Numbered from the stretch's first letter, positions 1 to 6,268 are shown. The stretch is DNA of 15,401 nt from an uncultured Kiloniellales bacterium (GCA_937974415.1 CALJXB010000235.1:1-15401), one strand, 5' to 3'. Notes: generated by a model from the sequence alone, not told the origin. Numbers and translations are program-made.

Positions 1-252
1 GGCCGGCTTGATGTTGAGGGGCAGGCCCAGATGGTCGCGCCAGCGGCGCAGTTCGGCGAGCCGGTAGTCGAGCCGGGCCGGCGCCCGCTTGGCCATGGGC
101 ACGCCGCCGGTCTCCGGGAAGACCGTCGCCATGTCGATCGGTTTCACCCGGATCTCGGCGCCGTGACGCCGGGCGATCTCGGCGAGCCGCGGGCCGCCGA
201 GATAGGCCCAGGGCGAAATCATGAAGAGGTAGTAGTCGATGACCTTGGCCAT
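1..252 (-). CDS. 2-hydroxychromene-2-carboxylate isomerase-like protein (DsbA/kappa-GST fold), 5' part only
   Basis: Leftward gene cut by the window edge; only the first 84 codons are present. The translation starts MAKVIDYYLFMISPWAYLGG and continues through a VPMAKRAPARLDYRLAELRR stretch. This is the pattern of the HCCA isomerase family: an N-terminal beta strand, then S-P-(W/Y)-A-Y-L, where the Ser replaces the thioredoxin-type Cys and binds glutathione, and later a basic R-x-x-Y-R-L-x-E-L-x-R-W helix. Family members isomerise 2-hydroxychromene-2-carboxylate in naphthalene breakdown, but most genomic paralogues have no proven substrate, so only the fold and family are called. The start ATG at 252-250 has a clear Shine-Dalgarno GGAGGG (complement of 257-262) four bases upstream. 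The gene diverges from the dienoyl-CoA reductase-like gene across a 124-bp gap in which I could not place a promoter. The C-terminal half is unseen. Confidence 0.85.
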   Translation of the reverse strand, partial: MAKVIDYYLFMISPWAYLGGPRLAEIARRHGAEIRVKPIDMATVFPETGGVPMAKRAPARLDYRLAELRRWRDHLGLPLNIKPA

Positions 253-376
253 AGGACCCTCCGGATACACTGGCGCACCCTCGCGCGCGGTTCCACCCCT
301 CCAGCTAGGAGCATAGCCAAGGCTCGGCCCAGGCGGTACACCTAGGCGGGTTCACGTCTTCGTGTGGAGGCCCCCC

Positions 377-1210
377 ATGTTCCAGGCGGATCTGTTGCGC
401 GGCAAGAAGGTGCTCATCACCGGCGGCGGCTCCGGCCTGGGCAAGTCCATGGGCCGGGGCTTCCTCGAGCTGGGCGCCGAGTTGGTCATCTGCGGCCGGC
501 GCCAAGAGGTGCTCGAGGAAACCGTGGCCGAGTTCCACACGGACTATCTCGGCCGGGCCGCCTGGCACGTCTGCGACATCCGCGACGCCGAGGCGGTCGA
601 GGCCGTGGTCGGCGCGGTCTGGCAGGATGGCCCCCTCGACGTGCTGGTCAACAACGCGGCCGGCAATTTCCTCGCCAAGAGCGAGACCCTGTCGCCGCGC
701 GCCCTCGACGCGGTGGTCCGCATCGTGCTCCACGGCAGCGCCAATATGACGCTGGCCTGCGGCCGGCGCTGGCTGGAGGAGGGGCGCCCCGGCACGGTCC
801 TCTCCATCGTCACCAGCTACGCCTGGACCGGCTCGCCCTATGTGCTGCCCTCGGCCATGGCCAAGGCCGGGGTGCTCGCCATGACCCGCAGCCTGGCCAC
901 CGAATGGGGTGGCCGCGGCATCCGCCTCAACGCCATCGCGCCGGGGCCCTTCCCGACCGAGGGGGCCTGGCAGCGCCTGGTGCCCGACCCGGCCCTGGAA
1001 GAGGCTTGGCGCAAGAAGATCCCCCTCGGGCGCTTCGGCGAGCACGCCGAGCTGGCCAACCTGGCGGCCTACCTCATCGCCGACGGCTCGGCCTACGTGA
1101 ACGGCGAGGTGGTGACCATCGACGGCGGCGAGTGGCTCAAGGGCGCCGCCCAGTTCGCCCTCATGGAGCAGCTCAGCGACGAGGACTGGGCGGCCCTAAG
1201 AAAACGCTGA
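377..1210 (+). CDS. 2,4-dienoyl-CoA reductase-type short-chain dehydrogenase (SDR)
   Basis: A 277-residue NADP(H)-type SDR. The Rossmann glycine motif TGGGSGLG is at residues 15-22 and the NNAAGNF motif at 92-98. The usual YxxxK motif is absent: Lys163 is preceded at -4 by Ser159, and the tyrosine is Tyr148 in TSYAWTGS. This Tyr/Ser/Lys spacing (11 and 4 residues) matches the catalytic layout known from mitochondrial 2,4-dienoyl-CoA reductase, as does the following QPGP-like APGPFPTEGAWQRL segment. The likely role is reduction of 2,4-dienoyl-CoA during beta-oxidation of unsaturated fatty acids in the cytosol; peroxisomal-type trans-2-enoyl-CoA reductase is a close alternative. The ATG at 377 is preferred over an in-frame GTG at 362 because GGAGG (366-370) lies six bases before it. 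The gene stands alone; the next start is 58 bp downstream. Confidence 0.9.
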   Translation: MFQADLLRGKKVLITGGGSGLGKSMGRGFLELGAELVICGRRQEVLEETVAEFHTDYLGRAAWHVCDIRDAEAVEAVVGAVWQDGPLDVLVNNAAGNFLAKSETLSPRALDAVVRIVLHGSANMTLACGRRWLEEGRPGTVLSIVTSYAWTGSPYVLPSAMAKAGVLAMTRSLATEWGGRGIRLNAIAPGPFPTEGAWQRLVPDPALEEAWRKKIPLGRFGEHAELANLAAYLIADGSAYVNGEVVTIDGGEWLKGAAQFALMEQLSDEDWAALRKR

Positions 1211-1233
1211 AGCAAATTCCGATTGGAAAGCTT

Positions 1234-1242
1234 TGGTATAGT
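1234..1242 (+). promoter_or_regulatory. Putative extended -10 promoter (TGGTATAGT) for the molybdopterin oxidoreductase gene
   Basis: TG-n-TATAGT matches the extended -10 of housekeeping sigma promoters. It would place the transcript start near 1249, about 20 bases before the preferred ATG at 1269. No convincing -35 is seen 16-18 bp upstream, which extended -10 promoters can tolerate. The core TTTGGTATA (1232-1240) occurs at two other intergenic sites in this window. Confidence 0.45.
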
Positions 1243-1268
1243 GTGACGTCGCAATGTTGGGAGACAGA

Positions 1269-3335
1269 ATGCCCCTCGACGCCAAGCCGGAGACCGTCTA
1301 CTCGGCCTGCCCGCACGACTGCCCGAGCACCTGCGCGCTGGCGGTCGAGCGGCTGTCGCCGAGCCGCATCGGCCGGGTGCACGGGCTCAAGGGGCACCCT
1401 TATACCGACGGCGTGATCTGCGCCAAGGTCGCCCGCTACGCCGAGCGGGTGCACCATCCGGACCGGCTGACCCAGCCTTTGCGCCGGGTCGGCGAGAAGG
1501 GCGCGGGCGAGTTCCAGGCGATATCTTGGGACGCGGCCCTCGACGAGGTGGCCGAGGCCTTCACCCGGGTCGAGCAGCGCCACGGCGCCGAGGCGATTTG
1601 GCCCTACTTCTATGCCGGCACCATGGGCCACGTGCAGCGCGACGGCATCGAGCGCCTGCGCCACGTGAAGGGCTATTCCCGCCAGTGGTCGACCATCTGC
1701 ACCATGCTGGCGGAGTCCGGCTGGTTCGCCGGGGTCGGCGCCAAGAAGGGGGTCGACGCCCGGGAGATCGGCGCGGCGGAGCTGATCGTGATCTGGGGAG
1801 GCAACCCGGTGAACACCCAGGTCAACGTCATGACCCACGTCGCCAAGGCGCGCAAAGCGAGGGACGCCAAGCTGGTGGTGGTCGACCCCTATCGCACCGG
1901 CACCGCCGAGCGGGCGGACTTGCATCTCGCCGTGAAGCCGGGGACCGACGGGGCGCTCGCCGCCGCCGTGATCCACTGCCTCGTCCGGGACGGCCTGGCG
2001 GACCGGGATTATCTCGCGCGTCACACCGACTGGGACGCCGAGGCCGAGGCCCATTTTGCCGACACGACGCCAACCTGGGCGGCGGCCATCACCGGCCTGC
2101 CGGCGGCCGAGATCGAGGCCTTCGCCCGGCTCTACGGCGCCACCAAGCGGGCCTACATCCGGGTCGGCTACGGCTTCTCGCGCTCGCGCAACGGGGCGGC
2201 CAACGTGCACGCGGTCTCCTGCCTGCCGTCGGTGACCGGCGCCTGGCAGGTCGAGGGCGGCGGCGCCCTGTGGGGCAACGGCGTCATCTACCGCCTCGAC
2301 AAGACCCTGATCGAGGGCCTGGACGTCCTCGACAAGTCGGTGCGCAAGCTCGACCAGTCGCGCTTCGGGCCGGTCCTGACCGGCGACCGCCGCGACCTGG
2401 GCGACGGCCCGCCGGTGATGGGGCTGCTGATCCAGAACACCAACCCGGCCGTGGTTTGCCCGGAGACCCGCAAGTGTTTGGAAGGACTTGTCCGCCCGGA
2501 CCTCTTCACTTGCGTCCACGAGCAGTTCATGACCGAGACGGCCGCCCTGGCCGACATCGTGCTGCCGGCCACGACATTTCTGGAACATGACGACTACTAC
2601 ACCGCCAGCGGCCACACCTTCCTGCAGGCGGTCAAAGCGGTGATCGAGCCCCTGCCCGAGTGCCGCTCCAACCATGAGGTGCTCTGCGGCCTGGCCAAGC
2701 GGCTCGGCGCCGAGCACCCGGGCTTCGAGATGACCGCCTGGGAGCTGATCGAGGCCACCTTCGCCGCCTCCGGCCACCCGCCAGCGGAGGAGGCCTGGCG
2801 AAACGAGGGCCTCGACTGCGCCGAGCCCTTCGAGGAGGCCCATTTCCTTACCGGCTTCCCCCAGCCCGACGGCCGCTTCCACTTCAAGGCCGACTGGGCC
2901 GCGGTCGGGCGCGATCACGAGGCGATGCCGGCCTTGCCCGGCTTCTGGCCGTCCCACGACGCGGCTGACCAGGAGCACCCCTTCCGCCTGGTCACCGCGC
3001 CGGCGCGGGCCTATCTCAACACCAGCTTCACCGAGACCCCGGGCTCGCGGGAGCGCGAGGGCCGCCCCGAGGTCATGATTCATCCCGACACCCTCGCCAA
3101 GCTGGGCCTGGCCGACGGCTGCAAGGTCCGCCTGGGCAACCGGCTCGGATCGGTGCTGCTTCACGCCCGGACCTTCGACGGCCTGCAGCCGGACGTCGTG
3201 GTGGTCGAATCGGTCTGGCCCAATGCCGCCTTCGAGGAAGGCCTGGGCATCAACACCCTGGTGAGCGCCGATCCCGGTGCGCCGCGCGGCGGTGCGGTGT
3301 TCCACGACACGGCGATTTGGATCCGCGCGGCCTGA
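1269..3335 (+). CDS. Molybdopterin-dependent oxidoreductase (DMSO reductase superfamily), substrate unknown
   Basis: A 688-residue protein of the BisC/DMSO-reductase superfamily. The N terminus carries an iron-sulfur motif: Cys14, Cys18 and Cys22 in a C-x3-C-x3-C arrangement (ACPHDCPSTC), then Cys51, the set expected for a [4Fe-4S] cluster. The catalytic core follows, with WGGNPVNT (176-183) and VVDPYRTGTA typical of bis-MGD binding. The C-terminal dinucleotide-binding domain spans roughly 570-688. Cys144 in WSTICT lies where the molybdenum ligand usually sits, but I am not certain of this assignment. No twin-arginine signal is present, so it is probably cytosolic. No iron-sulfur or membrane partner subunit lies beside it. 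ATG 1269 is preferred over ATG 1254 because GGGAG (1259-1263) fits it and the putative promoter would leave 1254 almost without a leader. Reaction and electron partner cannot be told from the sequence. Confidence 0.88.
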   Translation: MPLDAKPETVYSACPHDCPSTCALAVERLSPSRIGRVHGLKGHPYTDGVICAKVARYAERVHHPDRLTQPLRRVGEKGAGEFQAISWDAALDEVAEAFTRVEQRHGAEAIWPYFYAGTMGHVQRDGIERLRHVKGYSRQWSTICTMLAESGWFAGVGAKKGVDAREIGAAELIVIWGGNPVNTQVNVMTHVAKARKARDAKLVVVDPYRTGTAERADLHLAVKPGTDGALAAAVIHCLVRDGLADRDYLARHTDWDAEAEAHFADTTPTWAAAITGLPAAEIEAFARLYGATKRAYIRVGYGFSRSRNGAANVHAVSCLPSVTGAWQVEGGGALWGNGVIYRLDKTLIEGLDVLDKSVRKLDQSRFGPVLTGDRRDLGDGPPVMGLLIQNTNPAVVCPETRKCLEGLVRPDLFTCVHEQFMTETAALADIVLPATTFLEHDDYYTASGHTFLQAVKAVIEPLPECRSNHEVLCGLAKRLGAEHPGFEMTAWELIEATFAASGHPPAEEAWRNEGLDCAEPFEEAHFLTGFPQPDGRFHFKADWAAVGRDHEAMPALPGFWPSHDAADQEHPFRLVTAPARAYLNTSFTETPGSREREGRPEVMIHPDTLAKLGLADGCKVRLGNRLGSVLLHARTFDGLQPDVVVVESVWPNAAFEEGLGINTLVSADPGAPRGGAVFHDTAIWIRAA

Positions 3336-3386
3336 AAGCGTTGCTATTCCTCTTCAAATTCCGGCCGCTTTCCGCTAAGCGGTGAC

Positions 3387-4382
3387 ATGACAGCTGTTCC
3401 GAGTCGCATCGGCAAGGGTGGCAAGTGCGCTCCCGCGTCGGGCAAGCGCGCCCCCGCGTCCGGCAAGCGCGCAGCCCCCAATCCGGCCGCCGCCCTGCGC
3501 CTGAAGGTCGCCAAGGCCCTGCAGCAGCGCGTCATCGTCATGGGCAACGAAAAAGGCGGCTCCGGCAAGTCGACCACCGCCATGCACGTCACGGTCTCGC
3601 TCTTGAAGCAGGGCCGCCGGGTGGGCTGCATCGACCTGGACGCGCGCCAGGGCTCGCTGTCGCGCTATGTCGAGAACCGCCGCAATTTCATGGAGGAGAC
3701 CGGCCTCAAGCTGCCGCTGCCCGAAGTGCGGCGCATCTACCGCTCGGAAAAGGACACCCGCAGCGCCGCCGAGGCAGAGGACCGCGCCGCCCTCGACCGG
3801 GCGATGGAGGAGCTCAGGGACTGCGACAGCATCGTCATCGATACGCCGGGCAGCGACAACTACCTGTCACGCATCGGCCACGCCCAGGCCGACGTGCTGA
3901 TCACGCCCTTGAACGACAGCTTCCTGGACCTCGACCTGCTGGCGCGGATCGATGCCGACGGGCGCCGGGTGCTGGCGCCCAGCATCTACAGCCAGATGGT
4001 CTGGGAACAGCGCCAACGCCGGGCCAAGCGCGGCTTGCCGCCGATCGACTGGGTGGTCATGCGCAACCGCCTGTCCCACGTCAATGCCCGCAACAAGCGC
4101 GACGTGGGCCAGCTGCTGGAACAGCTGGCCAAGCGCATCGGCTTCCGCCTGGCCCCTGGCTTCGGCGAGCGGGTGATCTTCCGAGAGCTGTTTCCCAAGG
4201 GCCTGACGCTCTTGGATCTGCGCGAGAAGGGCGCCGGGGTGCGGCTCAACATGAGCCATATCGCGGCCCGCCAGGAAGTGCGCGAGCTGTTCCGCGCCGT
4301 CGGCCTGGAAGACGGCGAGGCGCCAGAACAACCCAAGCAGCAGGCCAAGGAGCAGGCCAAGCAGCACGCCGAGGCGTCGTGA
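3387..4382 (+). CDS. mipZ: Division-plane positioning ATPase MipZ (ParA/MinD superfamily)
   Basis: A 331-residue P-loop ATPase. The deviant Walker A KGGSGKST is at 56-63 with signature Lys56. IDLDARQGSLSRYVENRR (82-99) and IDTPGSDNYLSR (151-162) follow, then TPLNDSFLDLDLL (173-185) and VIFRELFPKGLTLLDL (263-278). These blocks are diagnostic of MipZ, the alphaproteobacterial ATPase that forms a bipolar gradient with chromosome-bound ParB and inhibits FtsZ ring assembly away from midcell. Caulobacter MipZ starts almost directly at the Walker strand. Here about 47 extra N-terminal residues, rich in Lys, Ala and Pro, contain a repeated heptad-like unit (APASGKR twice). The C terminus has a Gln/Lys/Ala tail. 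A start at Met52 is excluded because it would remove the first strand of the P-loop domain. The Shine-Dalgarno is weak (GGTGA), so the exact start is less certain than the identity. Confidence 0.93.
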   Translation: MTAVPSRIGKGGKCAPASGKRAPASGKRAAPNPAAALRLKVAKALQQRVIVMGNEKGGSGKSTTAMHVTVSLLKQGRRVGCIDLDARQGSLSRYVENRRNFMEETGLKLPLPEVRRIYRSEKDTRSAAEAEDRAALDRAMEELRDCDSIVIDTPGSDNYLSRIGHAQADVLITPLNDSFLDLDLLARIDADGRRVLAPSIYSQMVWEQRQRRAKRGLPPIDWVVMRNRLSHVNARNKRDVGQLLEQLAKRIGFRLAPGFGERVIFRELFPKGLTLLDLREKGAGVRLNMSHIAARQEVRELFRAVGLEDGEAPEQPKQQAKEQAKQHAEAS

Positions 4383-4392
4383 TCACGCCGAT

Positions 4393-4412
4393 TTGCGGCC
4401 GGCCGGCCGCAA
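4393..4412. repeat. 20-bp perfect palindrome just downstream of mipZ
   Basis: TTGCGGCCGGCCGGCCGCAA is its own reverse complement and begins 10 bp after the mipZ stop codon. It could form a very GC-rich hairpin that ends or stabilises the mipZ transcript, but no T-run follows, so it is not a standard intrinsic terminator. It could also be a binding site for a dimeric protein. Confidence 0.6.
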
Positions 4413-4442
4413 TCCCGCTCTAGACGCTACGGGACCGCCACA

Positions 4443-4457
4443 CTACCTTGAAGGTAG
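4443..4457. promoter_or_regulatory. 15-bp palindrome upstream of the VWA gene
   Basis: CTACCTT-G-AAGGTAG is a perfect 7-bp inverted repeat with one central base, ending 15 bp before the start codon and immediately followed by the Shine-Dalgarno GGAG. As RNA the loop would be too tight for the full stem. As DNA it is a plausible operator. The role is inferred only from position. Confidence 0.4.
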
Positions 4458-4472
4458 GGAGAATGAGCGGCC

Positions 4473-5177
4473 ATGGCCGGCGACGAGAAGCTGCCGAGTA
4501 CATCCAGCCAAACCGACGTCGACGCCTTCCTGAAGAAGGTGGCGGCGGTGCCTGTGGTGCGCCCGGCCGGCGAGCGCGGGCGGCTGATCTTCGCCATGGA
4601 TGCGACCGCTAGCCGCGAGCCGACCTGGGACCACGCCTGCCACATCCAGGCGGAGATGTTCAAGGAGACGGCGGCGCTGGGCGGATTGGAGATCCAGCTG
4701 GCCTATTACCGCGGATTCGGCGAGTTCCAGGCCGGCTCCTGGGCGTCGTCCGCCGACGCTCTGCTGCGGACCATGACCGGCGTCCGGTGCCTCGCCGGCC
4801 ATACCCAGATCGGCAAGGTCTTGAAGCATGCCATCGCCGAAACCAAGGCCAAGAAGGTCGATGCCATGGTCTTCGTCGGCGATTGCCTCGAGGAGGACAT
4901 CGACCAACTTGGCCAGCTGGCCGGCGAGCTGGGGCTCTTGGGGGTGCCCTGCTTCCTGTTCCACGAGGGGCGCGACGAGATCGCGGCCCGGGCCTTTCAG
5001 CAGATCGCGCGCCTCACCGGCGGCGCCTTCTGCCGCTTCGATGCCGGCTCGCCCCGGCAGCTACGCGACCTCTTGTCGGCGGTGGCCGTCTATGCCGCCG
5101 GCGGGCGCAAGGCGCTGGCCGATTTCTCGGCCCGCACCGGCGGCGCGGCGGCGCGCCTCACTCATCAAGTGAAATAG
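4473..5177 (+). CDS. von Willebrand factor A (MIDAS) domain protein
   Basis: A 234-residue soluble protein without signal peptide or membrane segment. It shows a full metal-ion-dependent adhesion site: D43-A-T-A-S47 (DxTxS) after a hydrophobic strand (LIFAM), Thr111 in GHTQIG, and Asp137 in VFVGD. The strand-helix alternation (LEIQLAYYRGFGEF, VDAMVFVGD, GVPCFLFHEGRDE) fits a Rossmann-like vWA fold across residues 37-208. Such intracellular vWA proteins usually act in multi-protein assemblies or with chaperones and ATPases. The next gene encodes a J-domain protein, which hints at a shared task, but no function is established here. AGGGAG (4456-4461) lies about 11 bases upstream of the ATG. An ATG at 4463 is in another frame. 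The gene ends 15 bp before the palindromic element. Confidence 0.82.
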   Translation: MAGDEKLPSTSSQTDVDAFLKKVAAVPVVRPAGERGRLIFAMDATASREPTWDHACHIQAEMFKETAALGGLEIQLAYYRGFGEFQAGSWASSADALLRTMTGVRCLAGHTQIGKVLKHAIAETKAKKVDAMVFVGDCLEEDIDQLGQLAGELGLLGVPCFLFHEGRDEIAARAFQQIARLTGGAFCRFDAGSPRQLRDLLSAVAVYAAGGRKALADFSARTGGAAARLTHQVK

Positions 5178-5192
5178 CCGGGGGCGGCGGAG

Positions 5193-5225
5193 TAATACCA
5201 AGTCTTGATGATACTGACTCATAGG
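5193..5225. repeat. Left terminal inverted repeat of the MITE-like element
   Basis: It begins TAATACCAAGTCTTGATGAT and matches the complement of the right arm with five substitutions (5194, 5202, 5209, 5219, 5221). Read on the minus strand it ends in TGGTATTAC, an outward-facing extended -10-like sequence pointing into the end of the VWA gene. Confidence 0.8.
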
Positions 5226-5227
5226 TA

Positions 5228-5336
5228 CGTCTTTTCAGAGCTTTCGGCTAGGAGCCCGATCCGCAGTGATGCGGGGCCCCGGTCTCTGACATTGGGGAAG
5301 GGTCGGATGACGCGGTCCGAAAGCTCTGAAAAGACG
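5228..5336. repeat. Perfect 20-bp internal inverted repeat with 69-nt loop
   Basis: CGTCTTTTCAGAGCTTTCGG (5228-5247) is the exact reverse complement of 5317-5336. It starts two bases inside the left terminal repeat. The loop holds a small hairpin, CCGCA-GTGA-TGCGG (5261-5274), with a GNRA-type tetraloop, and the palindrome GGGGCCCC (5273-5280). The perfect match, compared with the diverged outer arms, suggests selection for pairing or recent gain. Confidence 0.85.
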
Positions 5337-5369
5337 CAAGCTCTGTCGCGCCCAGGATTTGTCGGGGGA

Positions 5370-5439
5370 CGCGTCGGAGGGCGTCAGCAAGCCTTGGAGA
5401 TGCCCCACATCGCCGGCGGCTTGCTTCCTACCCGACGCG
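5370..5439. repeat. Nested 8-bp inverted repeats in the right half of the element
   Basis: CGCGTCGG (5370-5377) pairs perfectly with CCGACGCG (5432-5439). Enclosed within it, AGCAAGCC (5386-5393) pairs perfectly with GGCTTGCT (5418-5425). With the outer arms and the 20-bp stem this gives a multi-arm fold. An alternative pairing, GTCGCG (5345-5350) with CGCGAC (5436-5441), competes with the first stem. Confidence 0.6.
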
Positions 5440-5453
5440 ACCCAGGGGCGATC

Positions 5454-5486
5454 CCTAGGGGTCAGTATCGTCAAGATTTGGTATAA
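5454..5486. repeat. Right terminal inverted repeat of the MITE-like element
   Basis: Complement of the left arm with five substitutions. It ends with ATTTGGTATAA, so the repeat tip overlaps the putative -10 of the J-domain gene. The palindrome CCCTAGGG (5453-5460) lies at its inner end. Confidence 0.8.
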
Positions 5487-5487
5487 G
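5479..5487 (+). promoter_or_regulatory. Putative outward extended -10 (TGGTATAAG) at the element's right tip
   Basis: TG-n-TATAAG fits an extended -10. Counting 6-7 bases past the hexamer puts +1 at about 5494-5495, which is the A of the J-domain start codon, so the transcript could be leaderless. No good -35 is seen at 5459-5464. No Shine-Dalgarno is visible before the ATG, which agrees with a leaderless reading. Confidence 0.5.
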
Positions 5488-5494
5488 AACGGGC

Positions 5495-6214
5495 ATGCTT
5501 CCCTATTTTCTCCTCGGCTTGGCGCTTCTGGCGGGGGCGTTTCTGGCCATCCGCTGGTTCGTCAAGGCCGAACCGGCCCAGGTGGTCAAGGCCTTGCGCT
5601 GGGCGGTGATCGCGGTTGTCGTGGTCTTCGGGCTGTTCCTGATCTTCGCCGGCCGCCATCTGCTGCTGTTTTTCCTGCTGCCGGCCCTGATCCCCTTTCT
5701 CCTGCGCTCGCGCGCCATCTGGCGGCGCGCCAAGGCCGCCACTGGGCCGTCACCGGGCCAGGCCTCCGAGGTCACGACCCGCTTCTTCCGCATGGTGCTC
5801 GATCACGACAGCGGCGAAATGAGCGGCGAGATCCTGGAAGGGACCTTCGCCGGGCGGCAACTGGCGCAACTGGACGAGGCGGAGCTGATCGCCTTGTGGC
5901 GCGAATGCCGGGCAGCCGACGGCCAGTCGGCGGCGGTGCTCGAGGCCTATCTCGACCGGGCCGTGGGCGAGGCCTGGCGCGAGGCCGCGGGCGCGGGCCC
6001 CAGCGGTGAAGCCGCGGGCGGCCCGGCCGGCGATCCCGGGGCCATGAGCCGGGCGGACGCTTACGAGATCCTCGGCCTCGAGCCCGGTGCCGGCGATTCC
6101 GATATTCGCGAGGCCCATCGGCGCCTGATGCAGAAGGTTCACCCGGATCACGGCGGCTCCAACTACCTGGCCGCCAAGATCAACCGGGCCAAGGAGCTGC
6201 TGCTGGGTGAGTAG
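5495..6214 (+). CDS. Membrane-anchored J-domain (DnaJ-like) protein
   Basis: A 239-residue protein with hydrophobic segments at about 3-22, 36-52 and 54-71, a linker and helical region (about 90-180, part Gly/Ala-rich), and a C-terminal J domain at about 186-238. The J domain contains the essential HPD tripeptide (216-218) in [20 protein letters not shown]. This short terminal J domain with [18 protein letters not shown] resembles Tim14/Pam18, the mitochondrial co-chaperone that stimulates Hsp70 at the membrane. It therefore probably recruits DnaK to the cytoplasmic face of the inner membrane; its client is unknown. It has no zinc-finger or C-terminal substrate domain of DnaJ proper. No recognisable ribosome-binding site precedes the ATG. 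The upstream VWA gene is in the same direction, separated by the palindromic element, so the two may once have been co-transcribed. Confidence 0.88.
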   Translation: MLPYFLLGLALLAGAFLAIRWFVKAEPAQVVKALRWAVIAVVVVFGLFLIFAGRHLLLFFLLPALIPFLLRSRAIWRRAKAATGPSPGQASEVTTRFFRMVLDHDSGEMSGEILEGTFAGRQLAQLDEAELIALWRECRAADGQSAAVLEAYLDRAVGEAWREAAGAGPSGEAAGGPAGDPGAMSRADAYEILGLEPGAGDSDIREAHRRLMQKVHPDHGGSNYLAAKINRAKELLLGE

Positions 6215-6239
6215 TCGCCATTGATCGGCCAACCGCCGC

Positions 6240-6268
6240 TTGTGCCTGGCCGGTGCCTTTGGTATAGG
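6240..6268 (+). promoter_or_regulatory. Putative sigma-70-type promoter for galU
   Basis: TTGTGC (6240-6245), a 17-bp spacer and TATAGG (6263-6268) preceded by TG-n give both a fair -35 and an extended -10. The expected transcript start is near 6275, leaving a leader of about 70 bases before the preferred galU start. It would drive galU, ugd and the mutase gene. Confidence 0.55.

Larger units (their letters stand above)
5193..5486. mobile_element. MITE-like palindromic element (294 bp, non-coding)
   Basis: The gap between the VWA and J-domain genes is almost filled by an element bounded by an imperfect terminal inverted repeat. Positions 5193-5225 match the reverse complement of 5454-5486 at 28 of 33 positions without gaps. 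If the repeat is taken to begin TACCAA, the trinucleotide TAA flanks both sides (5193-5195 and 5484-5486), a possible 3-bp target duplication; a TA duplication cannot be excluded. Inside are a perfect 20-bp inverted repeat and smaller nested stems. The short reading frames inside resemble no transposase, so it would need a transposase in trans. Long terminal repeats, small size and lack of coding point to a MITE. A structured regulatory leader or intergenic repeat family is the alternative. The parent insertion sequence is not identifiable from this window. Confidence 0.7.

Noticed and set aside
305..1045. A 246-codon minus-strand frame opposite the dienoyl-CoA reductase-like gene
   Set aside because: Shadow frame. 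The real leftward gene starts at 252, and the SDR motifs on the plus strand are unambiguous.
1173..3305. A 710-codon open frame on the minus strand opposite the molybdopterin oxidoreductase
   Set aside because: It is a mirror of a high-GC gene. The translation is Gly/Arg/His/Val-rich with no recognisable domain, while the plus strand encodes a clear enzyme.
1214..3363. CAAATTCCG present before both the molybdopterin oxidoreductase (1214-1222) and mipZ (3355-3363)
   Set aside because: Nine bases with only two copies, no symmetry and unrelated flanks. It is more likely chance than a shared operator.
5205..5486. Short open frames inside the palindromic element (93 codons on plus, 79 on minus)
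   Set aside because: Neither resembles a transposase or any known protein, and they are made of the inverted repeats themselves.
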